Below, piece after piece: positions 14,101 to 29,100 of a stretch of DNA of 64,000 bases. Origin of the DNA: Prinia subflava. Its lineage: Eukaryota > Chordata > Aves > Passeriformes > Cisticolidae. Under the pieces are notes generated by a model. It searched no databases and was not told where the DNA came from. It worked only from the letters and a program-made list of their open reading frames with translations. The first letter of the stretch is position 1, and each line of letters begins with the position of its first letter. Location: positions 133,403,602 to 133,467,601 of the forward strand of contig NC_086247.1 in the NCBI RefSeq assembly GCF_021018805.1, written 5' to 3'. A program made the translations under genes and the position numbers.

Positions 14101-17100
14101 AGTATGTACTAACTTTATAATTTTGAGTTATAAAGAGAAAAGTGTTTCTCTTTACCTGAGGAAATTATTTGATAAACTAGAAGAGTATTAAACAGCAACT
14201 TATTAGCCATTGATGCCAAATTAAATTTTGAAAAAGGAGGACAGTAATTGGGAATGTATTCTTAGAAAAATCACTGTTCTTCCATATGCATAAATGTGAC
14301 CGAACTACGTGTGTGCACACGTGTTAGCAGCAGGGCAGTGCACACAGGCAACACTAGAATCTGGGTTTTAAAAATCAAATCATTTGTCTTCACATCAAAA
14401 ATGCAAACATACAGATAAGCTAGTTACATTCTCTGGATGGATATTTAGCTACATCTTTGTGAGCACTCTGCACACTCTTACACTCCTGATTCTCCTGAGA
14501 AAATCTTTTTTGTGGTACATATGGGTCCACCCAGATGAACAAACAATGAACTTAAAAGACCATCGCTGATGTGACTAATTGCATCTATCATGTTATATGG
14601 TTCTTGTTTCTAGTCCACTTTCTTTGCAATCCGTTCTCATTGTTAAATGGTCAGAACACACGAAGAGACAGATTTAGCACCTCCTTGGCAATTTATATAA
14701 CTGACTGCAACTCTGTTGTTGCAGTGAATCATGATTTATTTGTCTCGCAATGCAGCACATAACCTTTTAAATGCTAGGGAAAAAAATGCCAGCGCCTCTT
14801 TAAAGTTTATATATGACTGCCCACCACCATTTCTCATGAATGGAGTTTTGAGAGACAAATAACAACAAGCTGCAAATTCCACCTACCTACTCCTGGCCAT
14901 TTCCTATATTCATCACTCACATGTACTGTATTTACAGAAAAGCACCTCACCCAGGGACCAGTGCACTCTTTCAGTCCTCTCATTTCCTCCTGGGCAGGAA
15001 TATTTTTCTTAAATTAGCAGAAGGTATTCTTTGCTACACACAACAGAGGATAACAGTGATCTCCCCCAGCACATCGGGTGACATGACAGGCTGACTGTAG
15101 GGTGTTGTAAATATTGGTATCTCCACTCCAAAGCTGCAACCCCAAGGCCTGTCTGTGGCCTTTTTCATACCCTATTCTTCATTCCTTCTTCTGCACTTAT
15201 TTACATTACCTTTAAAAAACAGTTTAATTTAACACATATATCCTTCTCAGCATTCAGTCTCCGTGGCAAATGAACATCCAATGACTCACTATTGTCCACT
15301 AGAGCCTGAACTAAGCCAGTCAAAAGCCTTCAGCACCTTTAATTATGAAAGTGATAATGAGAGAGAAAAGACTGTTTACTTTTAATGGAACAGCAGCAGC
15401 TCCAATTAATGCAAATAAGACCAGCTCACTGAAAAGCTATTTATCTGACATGCACACCAAAAAGTATTTGGATAGTTCTGAGTACATTATAATTCAATTT
15501 TAAAAATTTAGGAGGGAGAACTCGGACAGCAAAGTTCATTCTCCCTCAGATGGTGACTATGGCATTAACAGTCCATGCAGCAGGTTGTAACCCTCTCATG
15601 CCACCGCTCACTGGCAGACTTTAAAATTATCTGCAGTGAGGTGCTGCTCTAAACTGCCCTGGTTTACTAAAAGGAAAACAGGGCTGCAGAGATTCACTCT
15701 TGCCTGTTCCGTGATCTCAGAGAAGCCTTCCAAACCCTAGACTGGTGTTCCACTCCTTACATGTGTGCCTAGATGTTTAATAAACAAGCAGAACATTGTT
15801 TTTCACAGTACTTGTGCCTGCAAGTTGCACAACTTACAAATCTAGACTTCAGTGTAATCTTCTGTGGTAATATACAGAATGTTTTAAAAATTTGAGATGC
15901 TTCTAGCATTATCCATGGCATAGATCACTACAGAAATTATGGCAACTGATCATAAATGAGGATCTTGAGTAAGACCATAAAATGAAACACTGATCAATTA
16001 ATACATGAAAAGAAAAGTAGAATTTACAAATTACCTTTTGAGTAATAAAGAACAGAGGTAACAAGGACTTAGCTGTGTCAGCGAACCTCACCTTTATCTA
16101 CTGGGGCAAAATTACAAGTCCTTTTTTAACCAGATTGTGATATTGTTCCAAAATGCAAAGAAATGCTTAGAGGAAAAGGATTTTCCTTGGGCAGGTCAGT
16201 ACAAAATAAATATTGAGAATTTTGTTTCAAACATTTCCATTTGGGATGGATTTTGATAGTAAAACCATTTAATGGTGATCTGTTGCTATAGGTTTAAGGC
16301 AGCAGCACGTTTACAATATCTAATTAGCCAGAGAAAATGGTTAGACTCAGTGCACCATTCACTCACTTCTGAAAAAACCCCAAAAGCTGTAATTTAGGAA
16401 GCTACAGAAAAGTGCATTTACAGACACTACATGCTTCTGAAATGTTGTTGCTGTTGAGAGAATTGATCTATAAATATGACTTTGACCCTAACCTAAAAAA
16501 AGTACACCTGTGTCAAGACAAACATCTGAAACTGAAGAAAAGAGAGCAACTTTCATCCACTAGTGGTGTGAGAAAAAGTCAAAAAACCCCAGAGTGGGCA
16601 AACAAATAAGAGTCAAAGCAAATACCTTCCCCAATTCACAGAAGAAAAGCATGTTGCTCTATAAAACAAAAAGCATTCATTGCAGACTGCCACATTAAAG
16701 TACACAGGGTCAATGGGTGAAAGCAAGTTCTTGTGAAAGCAAGTGATTTTACTTTATCATACTAACTTCTGTCCCTATCTTTCTGAGCTTTGGGAACTAT
16801 TATGTGGAAGGTACCAGTAAAAACAAAGAAGCTTTCCCATGTAACAGTCCACAATAACAAGAAACAAGGAATAGACCCTGTTTAACAGATGTTTCAGAAA
16901 CAGGTAATTGACACAACTACATTATTCCCAATGAAAATATTTTTGAAAATTTCAAGATCAAATGTTAAGAAACCAATTTCTGGCTTGGGGCAAACAGGAA
17001 CCATGCCCCTCACACAAAATGAAGTACTGCATTGCAAATTCAGCAAAATCAATACTTAAGTTTCAAAGAAGAATTCTTACCTCATAGGTTGAGAGAACCC

Positions 17101-20100
17101 ACCTACAACTGTATTCAAATGTACAGTATCACAAATTCAAATTAACTTAAAGCAATGGAACTGGTTGATGAAAAGAACTGTCAGCTCCCTAAAAAAGATA
17201 GGCTATCAAATTGAAAAACAAAAAAATCCTCTCATTTAGCTATTTTTCACTCTACTTGATCAAACTTCCACTTTGTATAGGCACAATCACTAAGAAGCCA
17301 CTTATACTATTGTCATTTTTGCTTAACATAATTTTGGCTAATCTAAAGAGTGTTCTCAAAACCCAGTGAGAGATAAGAATGGGTTTGCTGACCAGTATTT
17401 ATGATACATTATATAAGGTGCTATATACAAATTGGCAATCAGGTGTACTAATACGCAAGAAAAACGCAACATGTAATAAAACAATCAAACAAAGCATACA
17501 TCATCTTCTGGCTCCTCCTGCATATCCAGGAGGAGTGAAAAAGTGAGTTTTTCTCAGGGGAAAGTAAATATTAGCATATATGACGACTTAAGCATAATCA
17601 TTTCAGAGGAAATACAGTTCATCATCATTATTAGTCAAATAAATAAATGATCATCCATAATCTTACCCAGTTCTGGGGGCAGCACAGTAAGACGATTTCC
17701 TTGGATATGCAGTTCCTTAAGCTGGGTGAGCTCACCAATTTCTTTAGGCAGTGATATCAGGTCATTGTCTCTAAGACTCAGCTAAGAGCAAATATAAATT
17801 CAGTCAGAATGATTTTAGGTTACCATAAAGCAGCCCAAAAGAGAACTCTACTCCCTCTGTCCCCAGTTTTCTCCTGAATGCTCAATTCTTTCAATTTATT
17901 TACAAGTGTCTTCTGGTAAACAAGAAACAGTTCCAGGTGTAGTGGTCTATTCCTGCAAACCTACCCTACTACTCCTCAAATTGACTGGATTCTATTCCTA
18001 CAAGTGTTGCAAAAGTGAATTGATTTTCCAAGAATTTAGATAAATTACTTACTATCTGCAACTTTGTGAGCTTCCCAATATCTGGCGGCAGGATTTCAAA
18101 ATCGTTGTCACTTAGATAGAGTGCACGAAGGGTGGCTGCAAATTAAATAGCAATATATAAACAGGGTGGCATATAACCCAACCATTTGAGGTCTAATCAA
18201 TAAGAAGGAGTCAGGTTTGATTAATGACTCTGACTTGGTGAAAAGCCTTTGACATACCCAGGGCTCACAATAATAACAAGCAGGTCAAACTTAGATTTAC
18301 TGGCTTATTATATTGTTGGTGAGTTCAGGAAAACATCTATATTCAAAAGGACTAGCACAATTAACAATTTCTGCAACAGTAGACTCTGGCAGATTCTGGC
18401 AAATAGCCTGAATGCTCAGATATGAGAATACAGTCATTACTCTTTATTACCCCCAATTCCTATTTATTACATCAATTTGCATCCTAAATAAACATTAAAA
18501 AAAAATTCTGAGTTTTTCCAACAAATATACAACTATGTTTAACTCTACAGAAACCACACTGGGGAAGAGACCTGACATGAAATACAGAAGACTCAAACAG
18601 TATAATTTGTAATTTCCATGCGAAGTCTCAATGAAATTCATCAAAAAAAGAGGACCCAGCACAACTATGCAGCTTGCTATTATTGAACAAGCAAACAGTT
18701 GGAAAAAGGAATTAAAACGGAGACTCACAAAGAACTGTCAGGTGCAGCAGGAGAGAAGGTGGTCAGATCAGCAGAACCTCTCCTTCCCACCAGAGGAGAT
18801 CCCATTTGTCTTACGTAGTTCACTCCTCCTCTTCTCATTTCACTAAATGTGACCATTTTTAATAATGCTGACTTAAAGATTTCCCTGTGCCAGGTTAGAA
18901 TCACAACATCCCTCAGAGAGCAGCACTCCTTTCTCTCCCCTTGCCTGTCACTTTGATGCTGAATGAACTGATCCTGAAGCCACTTCAGCACAGTACACGG
19001 AAAAGCAGAATCACTGAAATCCAGAAAGTGCCAGAATTCAAGTTGCTCAGGCAACCATAATGCAGCTCTTTTGCACATATGCATTACAATACCTTTCTGT
19101 CAACTCTCTGGGTATGTATTTTTAACATATGCAAAGGTCAGCTTAGCTCTACCATTCCTCTGCCAAGCTTTGTAACCTTAGCATATGTTTCAACGCACTG
19201 GACACCTCCACACCCACATGCTGTTAAAACTATTTTAGTAATGAACCACCAAGAATACGTTTGTTTTCAGACTCAATTCACAACAATTGTGTTGCAAAAT
19301 GGTTTACTTTTCCCTGAGGTTTGCAACCCCCTCCATGACGTTTTAACTGATTATGGGACCCAAGGAAGCACTACTCAGAAGAAAACTAATATGCCATTAC
19401 TAAGCAAGTCTTCTCATGTCCAAAGGTGTCAGACAACAGTATATCTGTGTTAAATGTTGCCATTTTATGTAGAAATATTCAAGATATATTAAAAGAAAAA
19501 CATAAATATTAGGAAAAAATATGTCGTATTTTGGCCTGCATCAAATAAATTTCAACTGTAGACAGAAAAGTACCATATCCTGAAGATTTGTAAAATTTTT
19601 AGAAAAGTTTCTTACTCAGATAGAAGAAGTTTCCTGGTAGGGAATTTTCATTTAAGTTGTTGTAAGTCAAGTCAAGAACTTCTAGAGCTGGTAAAGAGCC
19701 AAATCCCCTTGGCAAGGTGTTCAACCTGTTCATGCTGTAGGTAAAGAGAAAAAAAGAATATCAGATCACATTCACTTCACCTAACAGGAATAATACAGGT
19801 CACATGGATTTTGTTTGGTTTTTTTTCCTTAAAAAATGTAAGCTATGCCAAGATTTCTTCTTCTATTGAAGAGGGTTTGACACTTCAAGATACTGAGCAA
19901 GTTGTTTGCATTGGAGACGTTTTTATAACCTCTCATTCCCATAAATATACTCAAAAACTCATGCACTCCCAAGTGTCTGTTATGTCGATCAGCAGCCACA
20001 CCCAAAAATAAAGCACAAGGAAGAGAGGTGTCACAATGCCATGCTCAGCTTTAACAGCATTCCATGGAGAAAGCTGGTCCTCGGTACATGAATTCTGGCT

Positions 20101-23100
20101 AAACTACAAATTACCCTTTTGCACATCATGTTGACCATTTTTCACTCTGCCATATAGTTCTTCACCATGATACCAAACACAAAGGGGAATACCTCAAGTG
20201 CACAGTATTTATGTTCATTGATAACTGCTGCTGAAACCTCTTCTTAACAGGAAATCTGTGTCACTACAGAACTATTGATGCACATGGAGCATGAAGCAAA
20301 TAAAATGTCAGTCCTGTGACTGATGAGGCTTAATCTCAATATAGCTCAATCAGCCAGTCTTAAGAGGGTTTAAGACAGCAGTTCCCACTGGCAACAGTTA
20401 GAAAACCATGAGGACATGTAACAGAAAGAAGAGATTTCTCTGATACCCTGGAGCAGACAAGTAGAGAAAATGGTAACTTTCCTCTGACCTCAAAGAGCTT
20501 GAACAGGTTGATCCAGATAATCACTAGAGCTACTGCAACAATGAAGGCAGGCCCATGGCTGGCTAGAGATATCTTCATAGAACCTTACTGTTTGTGTATG
20601 AACAGTTTGTGTATGGCTGTTTATCACATGAACAGAAAAAAACTACCTACCAGCTTCTTATTCATACTGTCCCTATTGCAGAAAATATATACCTGGTGTG
20701 TATGGATCCTGTTTCAGTTGTCACCCAGGTTTGAAAGCAGAACAGAGAAGAGGGACATCTTCAGAGAGAGCCTGTACAGGTAGCTACTGTCAAGAACAGG
20801 ATTTTATTCTTATGTGAAGACTGGAAACAACATGACCTTTCAGATGTTGTCTCTAAACATACTGAACTTGATTCTCTTTTGATGCAAAAGTGATAAACAA
20901 CAGTCACAACTGAAGTCAAGAGGAGATGTTATGTGAATGTATGAATATTTGACACTTAAAACTATAAAAACTCTAGTCAAAGTACTGACCAGGTTGTGCA
21001 ACCAAAAATAAGAAAGACCCTATAACCATGTGAGCAAAGACAGCAGAAGCACATATACTACTTCTTTCACAAACTCAGAAAATAACCTCACCTTTCCTTA
21101 TACCTTTTGCAGAAGTCAGCCCCAACCAAATCAGAACCTCTAGCTCTCTGTAACTAAATCTAGACAAAATCCTTCTTCCTTCTCATCCCCAGTAAGAAGT
21201 CCCATCATGGGCATACAATTAATCTTGCTGCTGTAGTATTAGCAGTTAAAACACAGAAAGGCATTCTCCACTATTGCTACTGCAGAATTGTTACTGTTTT
21301 AAAAACTGGTCTTTATATAAAACAGGACTAAAGAAAGCAGCTCATTTTCTGCTAGTGAAAAGGGCTTTTTACCAAGTTGCCCTAGTGGCCTTCACTTTTG
21401 CAAACAAGGGAGAGGGGGGGAAAGAGTGTTCTCCTACTGACAAGAGGTAGAATGGTATCTATTCTTTGGAGGGACAGAGAACCAGCTCAAAGTTGCTGCC
21501 CAGCACCATTCATCCCTGCAGAAGTTCAAACACCCAGCTTGTCTCACCTACCTTCCAAATGTTACATTTTAAGCTTTCTGTGCAGCAGTACAGCTTCCCT
21601 CTTTCCACACCACTTGACCCTTCCATGCCAAATCTCTCCCAAAAATAATCTCTGCTCTTATTCAAGGTTCCTCTCTCCCCTAGAAGGGTCTTCTGAAGCC
21701 CTCTAACATGTGAACTGCAGATGAAAAGAGGGTTTCTGGGCTGTCTCCTGAAAAACCTAACAGAGCAAAACAGTGTCCTTGTCACTGCCTCCAAGGATGT
21801 CTACAGCAGAACCCATTGTGCAAAGCTAAGACTGGGTGGTAAATCCTGTGCCTGGAACACCATGTGTAAGGAGAAGATAAAGAAGAAAGAGAATTTAATC
21901 TCTAAGAACTTACGCCACATGATACATGAATGTGGCAAATGTGGTTCCAGGCCTGAACGTCTGTTGTTCCAAACACCAAGTGGTCTTTTGCATGACATTT
22001 TTTTCATTAATGCAGACTAGTATTTGAACTATATTAACAATGGTCCTTCATACACTGCAACACCTCTATATGCCATTCCAAAAATATGGCTCTAACCCCA
22101 AAAATACAAGGAATCCTGATTAATTTTTGCTCTGAAAATTGATTCAGAGGTTGAAACAGATATTAAGGAAAGCTAGAGATCTACTGTGATCAAAAAAAAG
22201 ACCAGGGAACATAGATCATCATTAAAATGTTTATTGGCATTCTAACAGTTCAAGACACAATTCAATTATCAGCACTTTACAAAAGTATCTAAAGCAGAGT
22301 ACACAGTGCCTAGCCAAAATCATCTGGTATACTGAAGCATAAAAAAAGCTCAGCTTAAGTTGTTCAGAAGTTGGAATTTATAAAATGCAAACATTCTTTC
22401 TATGAGAAGCCTATAATACTAAAGCTTATGCCTACCAACGCTTTCCTAAATAGTTACACTTTAATATGCCCATTTAATTTTAAGAAGGTCTTATGCTTCA
22501 CATTTGTTTTCTTAATAATTCAAGAAAGCCCTCTGCAACTGTAGTTATTATAAAGTATCACCAGATCTACCAGAATATAGAATCTGAACACTTAACAGAA
22601 ACACCCCTGGCACAAATTCAGCCAATACTAGCTCTTTGAACTAAATGCACACCACATCTCATACATGCTTTTACAGGTTTAATATAAACTGAAATGTCTA
22701 TAAACCCAAATTTGAAAATCTGAAATTAAAGTCCTAAATTAACATGGATATTTTTTTCAAATAAGAACAGGAAACAGACCTTGATTCTTATGCAGTAACC
22801 ACAGAATTAAGAGCCAGTCGCTAGGGAAGTAAAAGTCAGTAATTGTTCAGTTTGAGTACAGTATTCAATGACTGTGAGTTGCTGCTGTCCTTAAATTATC
22901 AGTATATCAGAGTAAGTGCTTGATCATTTAAGTTTCTGTTTATCCAGGACATTAACTGAACACTCTGAAGCTGTAATTCTCAGGTTATCCTCAAAACCAC
23001 TTTCAATAAGAAACTTTACCATCAAAAAATAAGAAGTTACAGGTTCAGCTGCCATGACATTTGGTAACAGCTCTATTACAGCAAAGTTTTGCATTAAGAT

Positions 23101-26100
23101 ACGCACCCAAGGTTCAGGTGTTTGAGCTTCTGAAGGCTGCTTATCTGTGTAGGCAGCTCCTCGATCTGGTTGTTGAAAAAGTTGAGCACTTCTATGTTTC
23201 TCAGGTCTGCGATGTTTGCTGGCACAGCTGTGGGAAAGTTTTCACAATGTGAGACTGCAATCAGAGCAAGCTACCCAGGCTGCAGGTGCTTTACCAGCAC
23301 CTGGTGCTTGGACTGTTTGTACAGTGGCTGCAGTACAGAAAGCATCTCATTATTCCAATAAAAGCAAAGTTCATATCCAAAAAGCCTCCTATCTAGAACC
23401 TGTTCTCATTGCTGAGAGCACTCATTTTGTACTCTGCAAAAATTACTACCAGAGCTGTAAGATATTCTGACTAACAAAGACCACTGGAGAGAGAGGGAAA
23501 CAAGGACAAGTGCTCTTACAGACTAAGAGAAGCAGGCTGTCCTCTCAATTCATGTAGTACACACAGATCTCAAAAGAGCAGAGCCTGAGAGACTTGGATC
23601 ATGTCATTATTTGAGTGGAAAAAACATTAATGATGCAAGTAGTTACACCAAGACAGCAGTTGTACTAAAGGTCTTTAACAATAAACATAAAATAATCCCT
23701 CATTTTTAGCAATGGGCCATTCCACTTACTGCTTAAACAATTTAGTATCCAAATTCTTGGTCATTTAAGATACAATAAAATTTACAAAAAAATTAAATTC
23801 AGCCCTAGAACTGTTTAGCCAGGCCCATTTTCAGTTACCTCCCATGAGTAATAGCGTAACTGATCAATACATACATGGCTACAGTGGATTACCAACAGAT
23901 CAATAGCTGGTTGTTACTATCTAGAAACATGAACTATAAGGCAGAAACACAATACAAACGACTGTGCTAATGAAGTTTAAAAGCTATTCAGATTTGCATC
24001 TCTTTCCTCCTTAAGCTTAGTGAGATTTAAGCAGCCAGCTGAGGTGTAAAGGAGGTTGGCAAGTCACCTGCACTGAAGCTTGCACCTGTGCTCAATATTC
24101 ACCTTGGTTCAGCCTCAACTTTGCATCAGGAACCCACAGAGTGCTCATCTAAATAATTAGAAGGTTTTATGAGGCTATGATTTTTTTTAATTTGTTGGTA
24201 TGAGGCAATCTCAGTCTTAAAATGGAGTCAATAATGTTTACAAAGCAGAACATCACAGTATGTCACATTTACTACATTGTAAGTCTAATTACACTGTGAA
24301 CAATAATGGGATCCCTAACAAAGACTCTAATTACACTACATAAATATTACTGTTGAGGGCCACATTCATTGCAGGAGGTTTTTTGAAGACTTTTATATAA
24401 AGTCATTAAGGCAAATCTGAACATTTAAAAGACCTCCCTTAGAGGTATTTTCCAACTAGTCCATACTTATCTGTCATTTAATGATAGCAAGAATTATATT
24501 CATTCACAGACTAAAGGGTATTTCTCTACTACTGCTGTTTTAAATTATTCCCTAACAGAAGTTAACTAAGGATTTTAATTGACATCATCCAGCTGTTTCC
24601 AGCCTCAATATTTCACCAGAAAAGTAATTACCAGTATTAAAATATTTTCCTTTCACAAATTAGACTTCATAATTTGACTTTGATGAGATGCAACAGACAG
24701 GCAAATCATGTTTCTGATCTTCTCAGACATTGCATTTATGAAGACTAGGAATCAGAAGTACTAGAAAACACAGGTTTTAGTGTAGTCAAAGCTTTAACAA
24801 TAGAAAGACAATACAGATATATCATTGTCTCCTGACATATCTGTTTAATCTTCAAATACTGTATTTCATGTTGTGAATGACATTTTGGATACTTTCTATC
24901 ATTATTTTCTTCAAAATACACTAAAAGCTGCATTGGTAAGCAGACTGAGATGAGAAAAAGGCTAAATATTTAGCAAAGGATTTAAATGAAATGCTTTTGT
25001 GTCCTACCCTGTTAAATCAAAATGAAAAGCCCCAATCCACAACTGTACTTTCTGAGTTTGAATGGAATGCCTGGAGGTATTTCGTGAGAAGGAAAAACAA
25101 AAGAGTAGGTCAACACCAGGTTTGAGGTAGGAAGAAAGGACTTTTTCCTGTAATAGTTTAATTTCTGGTTCAACAATTCAGATTCATTTGTAATATAAAT
25201 GAATTCTCTCTTGTATTCAATGAAAATCAGAAGAATGAATTTAACTCCTGTACTGATCTTGTAGCTAAACTGCACAGGATCAGTACACAGGATCAGTACC
25301 TTCAGGTCTAGAGATCAGTGGTAATCAAGCAAGGCTGACTAGGCATATCATGCTCTGTATTTCAGACTTCACACAGCCTGACTACCATCCCACTACAATG
25401 CTGCAAAACTCTTCCCAGATACATAGCAGACTGCCAAATCCCAAGACATTCATGTTCTGGCAATAACTGAATTCCACTCAAGTCTCCCTCTCATGATGAG
25501 CTGTGTGAGTGAACTGTCAGCATCCTGGTTCTATTCACCCACGTATTTACAGTACGATCTGATGTGTCTTAACAACTCTTCTAAGACCATCTGCTGCCCA
25601 GTGTCATTAACAACTCCCCCTCAGCCAATGCTAGTAAAATCTGGCAACCCAGTGTGCCTTTGTGTTCTCCTGCGAAGCCTCAGTCACATCATGAAGCCCC
25701 ATTCATATTAAGTTTCACTTCACAAGACCAGGAACAGCTTCCCCTCGTTCAATATTGGAAACTGCATACAGTGATACACTATGACAGCTGTAGACTTCAC
25801 CTTCATTTCAAAAGTTGGTTGACAGTGAAAGACAGGGTCTACAGGCTGCCCACAAAGAATTAGAGGACTTTGTTCATGTTTCTGGAAATAAGGATTGGCA
25901 ACTTGTTATACTTCAAAGCATGTATGCTCTTTTTGTCCTGAAGTTAGTGGCAATTCTTGAGGCACTAAAACATCAAGTTCTTATCAAGTATACTTGAGGC
26001 AAGTTATTACATTTTATTCCGATACAACCAGCAGCTTTTTAAAAATTAACAAAATTATTTCCAAAAAATAGACAAGAAGGATTAAATGCTACTATTCAAT

Positions 26101-29100
26101 GCCTATGTAACTTCATGCCTAGAGTACTCCGGATCTGGGCCTTAGCTCTCTTTCAGCACTGAGAGCCAGAAGCCAATACCAGACATGATCTTCACTGGAT
26201 CTGTCTGATGTTGCCCTCAGTTGGAGAGCAGGCACCAGGCTAGAAGGACCTTTCATGCAGGATAGCTACTGACCTTGCAGAACAACTCACTAAAAACATC
26301 CAGATCAGTGACAGCAGCTTGGAATCACATCTCAGATGTAACCCTTTCCCATAAAGCAGAAGGAGGTTCTCATACCACTACCTAGAACTGACATGCAAAT
26401 CTGTCTCTTTTTCTATACCCAACCTCTGACAAAGGACAAAGAGGACAAGCAATGGAAAAGAAGAAAATGAAGTTTATTATTTTCCCTCCAGTTCCAGTCA
26501 GTAACTCTTTTGCCATTCAAACAGGCCTCAATACAATTCCTACTGTGGTGGTAGGGCCCTTCACACAGCTGAAAATGCACAGGCTTCAAAAAGTCACTAT
26601 TTCTGAAAACAGTCACCAAGATTATTTCTCTCAAACATCTGTAAAGCCCTGGGAAACAACAGCAATCCTCACGATTTCAAAAGTGAACAAATTCAGGTGT
26701 TTGCAAAATTAAGTCTCCATTTCCTTTAATCTAAAAGATGAAATATAGTCTGCTTTTTTGTTTGTTTGTTTAATAAAGACACTAAATTAAACATTTCTGA
26801 ATACACTCTTGGTAAAAAAGATCTGTATCAGAATTTCCTTTTTCCTAAAATAAAAAACATTTTAGATAAGGAACTTCAGAGGAATAAAACTAGAAGGGTC
26901 AATATACTACCCAACTGAATAAGAGAAATGATTTAGTAAATGTAAGTCTCCATGAGAAGAACACATGGTACATAAACTGCATTAAACATTTCAGTTCATT
27001 TAAACCTTAACACTGAATATTCAAAATAAACATTGTCCCACTGCTGCTTGGAAAATGTTATCTGTAATACCCGATTATGCATAAAATTGTGCATGAATAG
27101 GCTTGCGATCTTCTCCATAAATATGACCCAAAGGCTACAGAAAACCTCCAGCTGAAGTCAATGTTTTTTGAATCAGATATCAAGAGAAATGAGAATTTTA
27201 ATTTTTTAAAGTAAGATTAATTCCTTTGGCAATCACATCCTTAGAAACTTTGAATAGCTGCAGAATCCCTGGTTTGTTTTTTTTTAATGTTTCTTTACTT
27301 AACAAAGTAATTTTGCAGTACATAGGAACATGATGTTCAGTAGTACTCCAAACCTTTACAGGTTCTAAGGGAATATTTATCCAAAGGAGCTATTAAAATA
27401 GCAGTACCTGACATAGAAGAGATTTATACGACTATGCCAGTTTCTCATTAAACTGTTCCACTGGAAAGCTGGTCAAGAGTCATACAGAGCAAAGAGAACT
27501 CAATACAGACCTTTCAGAGTCTGAACAGTCCACTGTGGATCCCAAGCAGAGACTTCTTGCCAAGAACAAGAACCTACTTTTTAAGACTAAAGTAAAACCT
27601 GAGGGCTATACAATATAATAAACTTAGTTCTATGGACTTGCTAATCCAGTTAGCGTCAACAGGAAGCTTTCATGAGTAAGGATCCCTTAGTGTAAAGGTC
27701 ATAAAGACATGAAATGTTACTCACATTTCATGGGGGAGGAAGAATTTAGAATACTAAATATATAATGCATTCTGTGCATCCAATATAACTGTACTCAGAG
27801 AGCTAGAGTCATGTTTAGATTAATTTGACAAGGGTTCTGTTATACAGAAAAAGAAGCAATCAGCTTCACCAAAATGAAGGAGGAATTAGCAGAGGGAGAA
27901 CACAACAGTTTTCATTTTAAATATTCATAGGCATGCTGATATCATACTTGGCAGCTAACTGGAGAGAATCCTGATCCCAACTGAAGCATACAGTACTTAA
28001 TTTACACACTGTGTAGTTCAAGTTTCCCCTTTTGCCCTCCCTTCGCTCTTCCAAAGATGGATATTAATCTTGCTCACACTAAAAACATTAAAAACAAACT
28101 CATCTCTTTAATCTTCCACTCTTTCCAGAAAACAGCATGGTTTTTTTATTTCAATTATCCACAGAAGCACCTCAGATATGAAACTGTTCTTATGAACATG
28201 TTTAAATTATACCATAGCTCATTGATGTGCTACTGTGCTAACAAAGCAATTTGTCAATAAACAGTTTTCATTTAGAAGCCAAAGTCTAAGGAGAACAGCA
28301 GTGAGTATAAGAAAGACTGAGAAGACACTGGGAATCAAGTGACATCTAGTGAAGAGAAAGGACAAATCTGTTCTTTTCTAAGAAGAGAGCTTAAGATGTG
28401 GAGTTTGGAAAGAAATACTAAAAGCCAGGGATTGAGGTTCAGAAGGCATTACTATGTTAAAACCCCATCCCCTAACTGCAAAGAACTGAAACCACACCAA
28501 AACAGATCACAAAAATCTGATGCTTTTTAGCATTTTTAACGGCATTAAGCAATGGTGTGAATAAGGATATATATGTAAAAACGTGGATATAAACACGCTC
28601 TTCATTTCTGCAAATAATTTTAGAAAGAACAAAGTATTAGCCAAGCTTTTTGAGTTACTGTAGTCAACCACAGCATCTTCATCTTCAATAACTGCTTTGT
28701 GAGAAATGCACAGTTCAGCCAAGACACTTGCTGTCTTGTATTTAAGTCAGGAGAAAAAAATGAAACCATGAGGCACATCATGCAAAAAGTAGAAGAACAC
28801 AGGCTACATACCCTTATTACAGCTCAGATTATCTATGTGTGTTGATAGTTCAACAGCAGATGGTTAACAGAAATAACTTCTGTAGGACAAAAGAACATTA
28901 GTTGATAGTGTCGAGATTTAATATTAGGCTTCCACCAAAGGCAAACAGTAGCACGAAATGCCAGTGAGTCTCATTCAGGTGTTTGAACTGTTTAAGCACA
29001 ATCTTCTCAGAGTTTCACACTACTGCACAGTTGCTGGCTTTAGATAAACCAACCCATCTGAAGCTCATTCATTAAGTTCACCTTTCCCTTCCTCAATATT

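Larger units (their letters stand above)
5149..17666 (-). other. RSU1 intron 7
   Basis: A 12.5-kb intron. It holds the GC-rich islet at 6100-6640 and the 24-bp tandem repeat at 9682. The remainder is AT-rich with only chance-length open frames; the longest, 146 codons at 5134-5574 on the minus strand, runs straight across the exon 8 acceptor and is not a gene. Confidence 0.85.

Noticed and set aside
21398..22020. Plus-strand open frames of about 100 codons, considered as a processed pseudogene
   Set aside because: The peptides match no family I recognise and there is no poly(A) tail or flanking repeat.
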